NCBI GenBank assembly: GCA_028554645.1
Contig: JAQOOI010000017.1
Coordinates: 62,001-126,000 of the forward strand
DNA: 64,000 nucleotides
Reading direction: 5' to 3'
Source: Omphalotus guepiniiformis
Lineage: Eukaryota > Basidiomycota > Agaricomycetes > Agaricales > Omphalotaceae
Position numbers and translations under genes: made by a program. This document shows, one piece after another, positions 1 to 9,209 of the stretch. Numbering within the stretch: position 1 is the first letter of the stretch; the number at the start of each line of letters is the position of its first letter. A model generated the notes under the pieces. That model did no database searches. It was not told the DNA's origin and saw only the letters and a list, made by a program, of their open reading frames with translations.

Positions 1-544
1 TCCGCTGGCGATATCGTTCAAGTCTGCGTTAGCAACGCGTTCTCCAACGACGCTGCCCATACGTTCTGTGGTGCTGACAATAACGATGTAATTGTCCCAG
101 CTAACGAGACTCTGTACGGTACGCCAATCGCGGTGGCAGTTCTACCTGATCCTGCTGGTTATGGAGACGTAAGTAGGAACTCATGCCCATCCGATGTCCT
201 TTTTTTCTTTCCTTCCTTTTCCCTTCGTTGACAACTCGAAAACCTTGTATTGACGGGTCTGTTCTTCATAGATTCATCTGTACTTTGTCTCCCCGGACAA
301 TGTTCTAAGTGAATATATCTACAAACCCGCTTTCAGTGGTTTCAGGGGTGGACCATCTTGTTCGGACTGTATCACTACTCAAGGATTCCGAGTGGTTGAT
401 GGAAGCGAGGTTCTGTACGCCATGCCGAGCGCTACGACTGCTCGTCAGTTGAGGGTTGGGTTCATCAGCCAAGGCGCTCCGGGTACTATCACTGAAGCTG
501 TGTTTGACGGAACTAGCTGGCAGATTGCTGGTCTTCCGAACTGA
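1..544 (+). CDS. Small secreted lectin-like protein, copy 1 (5' end outside window)
   Basis: This is the 3' part of a gene that enters from the left edge. Reading starts in frame at base 1. One intron (169-271, GTAAGT...TAG) precedes the last exon 272-544. The C-terminal half has the pattern 'YFVSPDNVLSEYIY' followed by 'LRVGFISQGAPGTITE' and 'FDGTSWQIAGLPN'. It resembles one blade of fungal fucose-lectin-like beta-propellers, where a strand, an NVxxEY-type motif and a terminal DGxxW motif recur. The same family appears complete at 3296-4018 and 58756-59459, with the same last-intron position. The complete copies carry a signal peptide, so this one is probably secreted too. Lectin function is inferred from pattern only; a plain small secreted protein family is the alternative. 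Confidence 0.7.
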
Positions 545-753
545 TGCGTATTCAGACTCACCTATGTTTTTAATTTATTTATTCTGAAATATGATGTCTT
601 CAAAGCTTGAACTGCTGGGTAGTACAACTAGCATATAAATTATGCAGTACCGATGTAAAGCCCGCGCATTTCTCAAGAAGATCGACTCGTGAACACGCCG
701 TGTAATAAGTAACTTCTCCGTCCATCGATAACTTCGTAGCAACACCCCCTCAA

Positions 754-2118
754 TCAATAAGAACACCACCAGTCAGTGCTTCTCTTATCCATACCCATCA
801 TCTTTCCCGTCCCAAACGTCTTTGGAAACTTCTCCTTCATCATCATCATCATCCTCTCCACATGCGAATGCTCCACATCCGCCAGGTCATCGTCCTTGAA
901 ACTAACGGTAATCGTACGCGGCGGCGTATCGGTAGGGTCCATGTCTGACTCCGCCTCGAGCAGAACGTACAACGCTCTGTCCACACGAGTACGGAGGAGA
1001 TCATTCGGGTCGTCATCGTCTGCTTCTAGGGATATGTGGAGTGTACGAAGGTTGAGTTCACCTCGAGAAAGGTGGGTGAGAAAGTCAGATAGGATGCGGT
1101 AGTCGAGGGAGCGTAGGCTGAGGTGGTGGAGGTTTGGGAATGCCCACGCCGTTAGTTCTATTCAGCAGTGAGCTTCAGTGGTATATGATAGAATGAATAA
1201 CATACCAATAGACGAGGTATCAAGATCATCCAAAGTCAGATACGAAACAGGCCTCGTAATACCTTCGAACTCTCCTGACCGCAAAACTGCATCCAGCTCC
1301 GTCGCAGCTATACTTAGCCACTTCATCCGACTCAAATCCAAACACGGCGAAGGTAACACAACCTTCCGAATTACATTCGTCCCCTCCTTAAACACCTCCC
1401 TCAGGCAAAGCCTCTCAATCCTTGTTTACTTTACCCCTCTTTAAGAACGTTCGCTCCCATTGATCCAGTATACCCTCAATAACCATCGCTTCGTTGAACG
1501 AAGGATACCACGATACATCCGATAGACAAAGAGTCTTCAGCCTCGGGGCATTCGCAACAATCGACCCAATCAATCCCGTATGTACGTCGCGGAAGTTGTA
1601 CCCCTCCACAACGATATGCTCCAGCTCGTCGATCTGGCGGAGAACCTGCTCGAAGCGGGTGCTCATGGTATCCAACGTGTCCTTGGTGGACCGAGTAAGG
1701 ACTGACCATTGGAGCCGTAGGAAGCGGATTTGTTTGAAAGGTATAATCGTGGAGGGCAACGCGAGTATCAACATCTTTCTCACCCCCGGGCCTTCTACAT
1801 TTCCACTTGCAAGATACCGGCACTCCCAATGCTGTCTAAGTGCACCCTATGCACATATCGCTTTACCTCAGACCTCACAAATACAAGTTGAAATTGCATC
1901 TGCTGCTCATCAAACAAAGCGTTCAGGTGTCGCCCATCGACAGCGCGAAGCGTCATGCGTGTGGACAGATGTACGACACGAAAGAGATGTTTTCGGCATA
2001 TCGGTAGCCAGGCTTTGCAAGTTAGTGAGCAAGCTTTAAGGGTACGGGTTGAGGTGGAGAGTTCGTCGAGAATCAGCTCCTGGAGCTCGAGGGGAAGGCC
2101 ATTCGATCGCGAGGACAT
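754..2118 (-). pseudogene. F-box/LRR-like gene with frameshifts (copy 1)
   Basis: The N-terminus after the ATG at 2118 reads 'LPLELQELILDELS' then 'LKACSLTCKAWLPICRKHLF', the F-box pattern of substrate receptors in SCF ubiquitin ligases. Downstream is a diverged leucine-rich body ('LTLDDLDTSSI', 'LPNLHHLSLRSLDYRILSDF') ending 'STDWWCSY' at 754. An intron lies near 1140-1205. The reading frame breaks twice: near 1792 an apparent 1-nt loss lies between the 'ILQVEM' and 'VRKMLILALP' segments, and near 1408 a shift lies before 'ERLCLREV'. Both breaks join segments that are continuous in sense, so this is a decayed gene or carries assembly indels. A second copy is split between 24625-25294 and 57617-57898. 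F-box assignment is solid; substrate unknown. Confidence 0.75.
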
Positions 2119-2323
2119 TTGACAAAAAGGCGAAACTTGATTATGTAAGTGAAACATCAAATCATGAGTTGTTGACAAAGGTTGTTGCCCTCATGACTTC
2201 GGGCTTAAAGCTTAAATAACCAACGGAAGCAAAACGAATATGCGAATTTACCTTTTGAGTTCATGTACGGTTAGCAGACTCGCAATCAAACAAAATACAA
2301 GCAAAACTGGGTTTCTGAAGACA

Positions 2324-2395
2324 TGACCACCGCAGGGGTCGAACCTGCAATCTCCTGATTCGTAGTCAGACGCGATGCCATTTCGCCAGGCGGCC
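2324..2395 (-). tRNA. tRNA-Arg(ACG), intronless
   Basis: On the minus strand the sequence folds as a cloverleaf. The acceptor arm GGCCGCC pairs with GGTGGTC, the D-arm region follows, the anticodon arm is CTGA-CTACGAA-TCAG giving anticodon ACG, and the T arm contains GGTTCGACC. The discriminator base would be A. A and B box promoter elements are inside the gene (TGGCGAAATGG and GGTTCGACCCC). It lies just upstream of the F-box copy, as does its paralogue at 58092-58174, which differs by an 11-nt intron. Confidence 0.9.
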
Positions 2396-3240
2396 TATTC
2401 AAAAATCGCCCAAAGGAAAACTATTGACCTCTCCTTCGATCAAATATGATTGTAAGATCCTTGGTGTGCCAAGTTACTTACAGATCAATACTATTGTACA
2501 TGTATTGAATTAGTTTTCGTTTCGACATCGAAATTGAGCGAAATTGTCAATGTTTGCAGATACTGACATGGACACGTGGCGCCGCCTCAACCACTGAACT
2601 CTCCTCTTCCTAACCATCCGTGGTCTTTTACTACAATTTCCTGTTGCAACTGATCATTGATATGTTATCTTCTTGAAGTTCTCGTCCGCGTTGTCATATC
2701 GATAGGAATCTATCTCTGGGCTAAAAAGAAGTACTCCTGACGAAAAGTAAGTAGTTAAGTGTATTCCAAAAATCTGCGCTAGTTGAAAAGTGGACGTCTT
2801 GATTGAACATATGCACTGGCTGCATTGACAATCAGAACATGTCAAATGGAGCCATTTTCAATGTTTCTCCGCATCTCTGGGCGTTGAATTGATGATCTAG
2901 ATTAATCTCGAAAGATTTGAAGGCCGGTATATGACTTTCCTGTTTTATCAACTTTGCCGAAACTTACGCACTCATGCAGTGACTGCCTTCATGTCCAAAT
3001 TTCAATCTTCGACAGTCAAACGATATGATTCATTGGCCCGGGTTCCTTCAAGACGTTTGCTTCTTGTTTTTAATCCGATTGCTCCGCCGACTCGCAAGTA
3101 CTGACGCTCAAGATTGCCGGAGGTACATCTTCCATGATCAATGTACCCTTGGCGAGGATGGCAGTGAAAGCCAGAATGCTTGTTCCCCCGAGTTTTATTC
3201 GCTGTGCTTGTCATGTAAACGAGCGCTGTAGATTGTGAGG
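2396..3240. other. Intergenic, no gene seen
   Basis: About 850 bases between the tRNA and the lectin copy 2 promoter. Only short unrelated reading frames occur. The last 250 bases resemble the upstream region of lectin copy 3 (59460-59700), including shared text around the 'GTACCCTTG', 'ATTCGCCGTGCTTG' and TATA regions, so this is the promoter region of copy 2. Confidence 0.5.
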
Positions 3241-3248
3241 TATAAAAG
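3241..3248 (+). promoter_or_regulatory. TATA box of lectin copy 2
   Basis: TATAAAAG lies 48 bases before the ATG at 3296. The same element in the same context precedes lectin copy 3 on the other strand (59520-59526). Confidence 0.6.
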
Positions 3249-3295
3249 GGACTCAAACGTACTGGGATACACATAGCAGCTCTAATACTCTCAAG

Positions 3296-4018
3296 ATGTT
3301 CAGCACCTCATTCAACAAACTTACTACGGTGGGTGGTACTACTTACCAGACCTATACCGGCGTACCCAACAGGGATTCTAACTCTACTCATCACAGCTCA
3401 TCGTCGCTTCCCTTTTCACTTTGGCCTCAGCGATCCCCGCATCCAGCAATGTGCGCTCATTCAGCGCCGTAGGTGATGTCACTGCCGTCCAAAACAGCTT
3501 AGGAAACGGTGGCACTCGTTTGTACTCCCAAAATAGCGCCGGAGCAATCGTCCAGACGTGTTCGACCAACGCGTTCACTGTTGGTACCAACAACTGTGGC
3601 ACCACCACCATTGTACCCGCCAGCGAGGTACTTTCTGGTACTCCAATCGCAGCGGTAGTTCTTCCAGACCAGAATACCTTCGGATCAGTAAGTATCAGAC
3701 TACTACATAATAAGTGAAGGCAATCATCATTGATCTGATCTATCTTAGATCCACGTCTATTTCGTCTCTCCGGAGCATGTCCTAAGTGAATACATCTACA
3801 CTCCTGGTGTTGGATTTCAGGGAGGTGCAAGTTGCTCCGCTTGTATCACCCACCAAGGACTCCAAGTGGTCGACGGAAGCCAGGCGTTTTATGCGATGGG
3901 AAGCACTAATACTACCCGCGAGCTGAGAGTTGGTTTTATCAGTCAGGGTGCTCCGGGTACTATTACGGAGGCTGTATATGATGGAACTAGCTGGCAGACT
4001 GCTGGTCTTCCGAATTGA
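3296..4018 (+). CDS. Small secreted lectin-like protein, copy 2 (complete)
   Basis: Three exons: 3296-3328, 3397-3687 and 3749-4018, all GT-AG and in phase 0. The product is about 197 residues. It begins with a signal peptide (MFSTSFNKLTT, then a hydrophobic run 'LIVASLFTLASA'). The first half has 'RSFSAVG', 'LYSQNSAGAIVQTC' and 'TTTIVPASEVL'. The second has 'VYFVSPEHVLSEYIY', 'GGASCSACITHQG', 'LRVGFISQGAPGTITE' and 'DGTSWQTAGLPN'. Each half looks like a blade of a fucose-lectin-like fold, but two blades are too few for a full propeller, so a short two-repeat form or oligomeric assembly is possible. Cysteines near residues 55, 65 and in CSAC may pair. It is a close homologue of copies 1 and 3. 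A secreted role is likely; sugar binding is inferred. Confidence 0.85.
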
Positions 4019-4678
4019 TTGATTCAGAATTCACATATTATACTTACGTTGTTGTATGTTAAAGGTATGATATATAGGCTGTTTCGTTAAAGTACGTATC
4101 AGACAGTAAGCTTGAAGTGGCCAGCGCTGGCGCGTGGCGGCGGATATACTTTCGGCTAATATGTTCCCACGCCTCAGCCGTGAGAGCTAGAAAGACGCGC
4201 GCAAGCAGGCGCTGAGCAGGCGCAAGCTTCAGCTCACTATTCGGTATTGTACATCTCCAATTTCGTGCGATACGTTGACTCTTGAGCTTTACTCGGAGTA
4301 CTCGAGCTTACAGGATACACTTATACCTTCTTCTAATCATGGACCTCGAGTTTCATCAACTAGTCAAGCTGCATAGGTCGAAAACCCGTCTGTGACCATC
4401 TTTGTTGCATGGTATTGGTCTTTGTTCTTTATGCAATTGGTGTGTGGGGCAATGTATACTCATATGATGGAAATACTAACTCCAACCTCCCGCGAACCAG
4501 TACTAAGGAGGCTCTCGAACAGCTCTCGAATGTTCTTACAAACACCTGGGGTATATTATTATATACAAAAACATCATTATCGCGTCATATCAAATCTTGC
4601 TGCGTCTTACCATCCTTCGGAGTCCTTTCATCTTCCTTGTCCTTTCACTTATTCCAATCATCATCGAAAACCACCTCA
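4019..4678. other. Intergenic / promoter region
   Basis: 660 bases between lectin copy 2 and the oxygenase gene. A reading frame runs in from 4409 in phase with the oxygenase, but its first 90 codons look non-coding, and the family-like N-terminus starts at the ATG at 4679. Nothing else is recognised. Confidence 0.45.
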
Positions 4679-6275
4679 ATGTCGCAGTCAAACTCTAACT
4701 CTAAGCCAGCCAACTTCACCTCAATCCCCATCCTAGACTACAGCCAATCCACTAACCCCCTAACCCTCCCAACCTTCCTATCCCAACTCCAACACGCCCT
4801 AATCAACGTCGGATTCATCTACCTATCCAACACACCCATTGACCCGAACCTCATCAAAGAGCTGAAATCATACATACCTCGCCTGTTCGGGTTGCCTCAA
4901 GAGGAGAAAGACAAGATCGGGAAAGTGAATTCGCCGTATTTTCTTGGGTATTCGAGGTTAGGCGGGGAGTGGACGAAGGGAGAGGTGGATTATAGAGAAC
5001 AGTTTGATTTTGGGACGGAGTGTGAGGGGAGTACGAAGGGGGAGGGGGAGAAGGAGTATTTGAATATTTATGGGCCTTCGCAGGTACGTACGGTTGATGC
5101 ATGGCCGGGTTAAACTAATCAGGGGCTTTGTTGAATTTTATGCAGTACCCCAATGAAGAGCTCATACCAGGATTTAAACACACGATGGAAACGTACATAT
5201 CGCAGCTATACGCTCTCGCAGATGAGTTCATACGACTAGTCTCTCGAGCTCTAGGGTTTGAGCCGGACACACTCGCGCGATTCTACGAGGGCCAAGGGCT
5301 CATGCAGCTAAGCAAGATTGTGCAGTACCCCGTTCAGACGAAATCACAACAAGGTGTCGGGCCGCATTACGATTCGGGGTTTTTGACTATCGTAAGTTGC
5401 TGTAACTGTGTTTTTCGTTTCGCAGGGAATCAGATAATGCGCGTTATGTAGCTTTTACAAGCCTCTGATCATCCGGGACTTCAAGCGCAGAATTTAAGTG
5501 GGGAATGGATTGATGTACCGCCGAAGGAAGGGACTTTTGTGGTATGTCTACCTATTCACATTCCAAGGTTTTTATCCGGGGTGGCTAAACCGTTTGAACG
5601 TATTGTTTAGGTTAACTTTGGAAAATGTACGTTCCTTCCCGGACAGTTCTTGAAATTACACACAATCTCAATCATTTACCACGTTACTCTGCAGCACTTG
5701 AATACGTAACCCAAGGCGCCGCACGAGCGACCTCTCATCGAGTCCTCGCTCCCCCACTTGACTCGAAAACTCCACGATATTCAGTGCCGTTCTTTTATAG
5801 CGGGATGAATCTTGAAGTAAAACTAGGGGAAAACCTTTTGGAATGTGAGTTTTGGTGGTTTGGTGTTGGTGTTGATACGAGATGCTGATAATGATCCTCG
5901 TTCGCTGTGTTAGTATCGCCAGATATACAAAAGCTTCTCGACGAGAGAGGTGTTCTTGGAGCTACGGAATGTAAGTTTTGCCAGTGGCCAATGTCCCTCC
6001 GACCTCCATTTTCGTTCTTTAATACCATACCACTCACTCACTAATCTCAACGTCCCAACAGCAATTAACTACACGGAATACGCACATGAAGCAGCTGGGA
6101 AAGTGTATCTCATCGGACGAATCAAGTGCGTTGATATGCTTTTATGGGTTTTTAGACCTTATTGGGTGCTGAACCTATTGTTAGGAGCCATCCGGATGTA
6201 GGCGAGCGGTTTTACCCGCATACATTCAAGGAGTTGTTTCCTGAGGGCTTACCGGAACATGGTGTGGCGTATTGA
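4679..6275 (+). CDS. 2-oxoglutarate/Fe(II)-dependent oxygenase, isopenicillin-N-synthase-like
   Basis: The spliced product is about 340 residues, normal for the family. The N-terminal region ('SIPILDY', 'LINVGFIYLSN', 'LFGLPQEEKDKI', 'NSPYFLGYSRLG') is the DIOX_N-type fold. The jelly-roll core carries the metal site: 'GPHYDSGFLTI' gives His and Asp (HxD), 'TSHRVLAP' gives the distal His, and 'RYSVPFF' gives the RxS that binds 2-oxoglutarate. Introns follow 'GPSQ', 'GFLTI', 'EGTFVV', 'VNFGK', 'GENLLE', 'GATEC' and 'GRIK'. The end reads 'SHPDVGERFYPHTFKE' and stops at 6275. Such enzymes oxidise small metabolites in the cytosol; the substrate cannot be told. No signal peptide is seen. The neighbours are not biosynthetic genes, so there is no evident cluster. 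Confidence 0.9.
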
Positions 6276-7381
6276 GTGTAGTCTCTGAGATATGAGGAGT
6301 TGAAGGGACGTAGTATTCAATATGAAAGCCTCTAAGTCGAGAGGTGGAAATTGTACAGATTTCCTCTAAGATTATATGTAATCAGTTAACACGAACACTA
6401 TGTGTACTCGAGCTTAGACTCAACTACTAGTTTGAACTTTGTGTATAGATCTGTGGCCACAGCAGCACCGCTGGATAATTATAGCGCGAGTGCTATTGGA
6501 AGATTCACCGGTTCATACGTTCATACCCCTAGTGATTTGCAGGGCCGGGCTGGGCTTCAAAGCCTCGGGCTCGGGCTCAGCGCTTAGGCCCCCGGGCCTC
6601 TCGTACAAAGACTGGTTAAAATGTATATTTGACACTACTGTAGGATATCCAACATGTGTTACTACTATAATGCTATAAGGGATTCAAACAGGGCTCTCGT
6701 CATCGCAATCTGAGTTCAAAACCGTTCTTCTCCCCAGCAAGGTCAACGCCCGCCATGTCAGCCTCCTTTGCTTCAGCCGACTCTATCTCATCCTCCAATG
6801 CATAGGACGGGGCGGGTTCCGGTAACAGGAGATCCCGATGAAATGCACACTTCAATACCTGAAGGGCTTCAACGATACCTCCCCGGAGTCGATTCCTGCG
6901 TTTGTTGATGACCCTGTTTGAAATCTACATGCATGCCCACCGTCTGTATTGGGAGCTTGACAGACGCCAAGCGCAGAAGGTGAATCCATGAGGGCGCGTC
7001 AAGATATAAAGGAAGCCTGGCCTCCCTTAGTCGTCTTAGAGACAAGACGTTGAAGGAACGAATATCTTGTGAGATAGTAGACACACGTTGTTTGTATTTC
7101 ACGAGGCAGTATATCCTGAACAGAATTATGAGTACGTATAGTCTATGTATTGGATAAAAGGAACGAAGGATAGGCTCAGTAACGGAAAAGAATATGTTTT
7201 CTTCTCATCACTGCTAGCTTTACAAGTTTATGTTTGAAACCTTGGGCTCAAAAAAATTGGAAGCCGGCGTGAGAGCTCAGCGCTCAGGCAGTGCTCGCTG
7301 AGCTAGTTGGTACAGGGAACTGACTGTGATAGAATGGTTCTGGTCAGCCCTGACGCCGTTGAATAATGCTTGAAGAACAAC
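6276..7381. other. Intergenic, no gene supported
   Basis: About 1.1 kb. A minus-strand frame at 6869-7102 might be a downstream exon of the small gene at 7382-7649, but the joining intron would be about 280 nt and the peptide has no recognisable feature. A purine/pyrimidine-skewed GC stretch at 6540-6600 is otherwise unremarkable. Confidence 0.4.
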
Positions 7382-7649
7382 TTACGTCCAAGTGACCGTG
7401 TTGTGTACGAAAGACATATACGGAGGCTGGTCCAACACGGACCAGAAAGCTTGAGTAGCCGTCAAAGTCTGTGGTTCAGTAGAGGAATCTTGACGAGCAA
7501 CCTTTGACATTGAAACGAGAGGAATTTTGGTGAGAGAATTGCGGGAAAAAGTAACATCAACTTAGACTACTCACGGCAGCTGCTGTAGTACCCTTTATGC
7601 TCGCAAGAGCGGTCACAAGTGTAAGAGCAAAGGTGAAAAAGATCATCAT
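7382..7649 (-). CDS. Possible small secreted protein (about 62 residues)
   Basis: On the minus strand the ATG at 7649 opens 'MMIFFTFALTLVTALA', a convincing signal peptide. A 73-nt intron (7502-7574, GTGAGT...AAG) joins in phase to 'VARQDSS', and the chain ends 'FVHNTVTWT' with a stop at 7382. The final codons overlap a GTAAGT donor-like sequence, so the gene may instead continue into a further exon toward 6870. No family is recognised. It faces away from the laccase gene. Support is the signal peptide plus one clean intron only. Confidence 0.35.
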
Positions 7650-7847
7650 TAAATCGAGATTAGAAGGGCGAGAAGGAGCGAGAATTTGGAATAGAGTCGA
7701 TGTTAGATGTCAGATACTTATACTGACCCCACGATTGTCCCTCCATATGTCACCCCCGCTTGAATCAAAAACTGCGCACTATCTGAGTATGTAGTCTTAT
7801 TTTGTTATCTCTATAGCGAACTGTCGGAAACACGGGGTGGCAACGCG

Positions 7848-8237
7848 ATGAACGACTATCGTCCTTTAACAGATGCCACTATCGCTTCACAGTATAGTGA
7901 AATTAGGAAGAAGCTGAGCTGTAGATACTGCGCAACCCCGCTTCAAGTATTATGGCTTGGGAGAGACACATTCAATTGTAGTTGCCACGATTCACGTCTG
8001 AAGACGCTCACGATCAACGGAGCAGGACGAGTTTTATTGCGGTTGACAGACAACTGGATTGAAGCAAGCGAAACCAGAGTGCAAAGTGTCCTTGTGCCTG
8101 GTACCGGTACTTCCAAGAAAGATTGTCGTGTCCGACATGCCCGTTGGAATAGCTGCATTAGCGATTTCACTACATACGCTGAAAGCGAGGAAGTGTTAGA
8201 CGCAGAAGCTTTATATGGTTCTGAGGACGCAGACTAG
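7848..8237 (+). CDS. Hypothetical 129-residue protein
   Basis: A single open frame beginning 'MNDYRPLTDATIASQY'. It has a cluster of cysteines early on ('LSCRYC' and 'FNCSCHDS') and an acidic C-terminus. No family, signal peptide or intron is evident. It could be chance, as the antisense strand is also open over 7943-8170. Listed with low confidence because it is the longest open frame between the small secreted gene and laccase. Confidence 0.25.
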   Translation: MNDYRPLTDATIASQYSEIRKKLSCRYCATPLQVLWLGRDTFNCSCHDSRLKTLTINGAGRVLLRLTDNWIEASETRVQSVLVPGTGTSKKDCRVRHARWNSCISDFTTYAESEEVLDAEALYGSEDAD

Positions 8238-9105
8238 CCGAGTTTCTCCCTGAAACCCCGAAACTGATTGCCCACTTATCTTGTCAGTATTGAGTATTTC
8301 GAGTTGAATTTCACCCCGGTCTGTTTGAGGAAAATTCTTGGTTTTACAAGCGGTATAGTTTCGAGCTTCGACTATCGAGTTTGACTGCGGAGATGCGAGC
8401 GTACGGATGTAGGGACCTCGGAGATGTCAATGAAGGAGCATTTCTTACGTAATTGAAGAGAACCGCCTTTGGCCTCTGTACATCACGTGTTGGAAAGTGG
8501 TCTTGTCGTCCCGTTACTACGTTGCTTCAATGGCAGGATACAATATCGCGTACATTCGAAAAGAATGACAATGCAGGGCTACCGAAGGCAAACAATACAT
8601 TCTACATGCTCTACTTTGACAGTTCTGGCGATGAACTAACGCCTGGATCCTCGGTCTAAACTTCGAGCTTCAAGGTCTACTTATCAGACTTATCTTCAAT
8701 GCCGTGCTATATTGATGCAACTGCGCAAAATCTTGCGCATCACGCCTCGATGTACCCGAATATTGCTGCGCTTTCTCCTATCTGCGCTTTGCTGGAGTCT
8801 CCTCGAAAAAAAAGGTCTAAGGACGCTAGGGCGCGCTGCTGTCTTGAAAGTCAGTCAGGACGCTTTCTTTTCATTGACGTGCTCAACAGGAGTCGGAGGA
8901 GCAGCATATACAACGGGCAAAGGTAGCCCTCACCGCCGAGACACGGAGGATGAGCTCTTTTTCCCATCAGGGGCATACCGTCGCGTATTGCACCCACGGC
9001 AATAAATCTTCTGCGCTCGATATACCGTTCACACACACTCTTCGGCATGGTACGCGTCTCAAAATTTGATTGATCTAAAGCTGAAGTGGATGAAAAAGAC
9101 GGTCG
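8238..9105. other. Intergenic region upstream of laccase
   Basis: About 870 bases. Short overlapping frames in several phases occur at 8450-9050, with no family pattern or consistent splicing. It probably holds the laccase promoter. Confidence 0.4.
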
Positions 9106-9112
9106 TATAAAA
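9106..9112 (+). promoter_or_regulatory. TATA box of laccase gene
   Basis: TATAAAA lies 104 bases before the laccase ATG at 9210, followed by a pyrimidine-rich leader (TCTTTTCCTTTCTTTAC), a usual arrangement in basidiomycete laccase genes. Confidence 0.6.
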
Positions 9113-9209
9113 GGTCTGTACAGTTCGCTTCATCCATCTCATTATCACAGTTTTTTCTCGACGCCTAAAGCGTCTTTTCCTTTCTTTACACGTTGTTCTC
9201 TTCTACGCC

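Noticed and set aside
1494..2039. 181-codon plus-strand open frame
   Set aside because: Antisense shadow of the F-box copy; no family pattern.
4679..6275. Oxygenase as a TET/JBP enzyme, which some mushroom KDZ elements carry
   Set aside because: Motifs (GPHYDSG, SHRV, RYSVPFF) are of the isopenicillin-N-synthase type, and the gene is 20 kb outside the transposon block. I found no TET/JBP pattern among the cassette genes.
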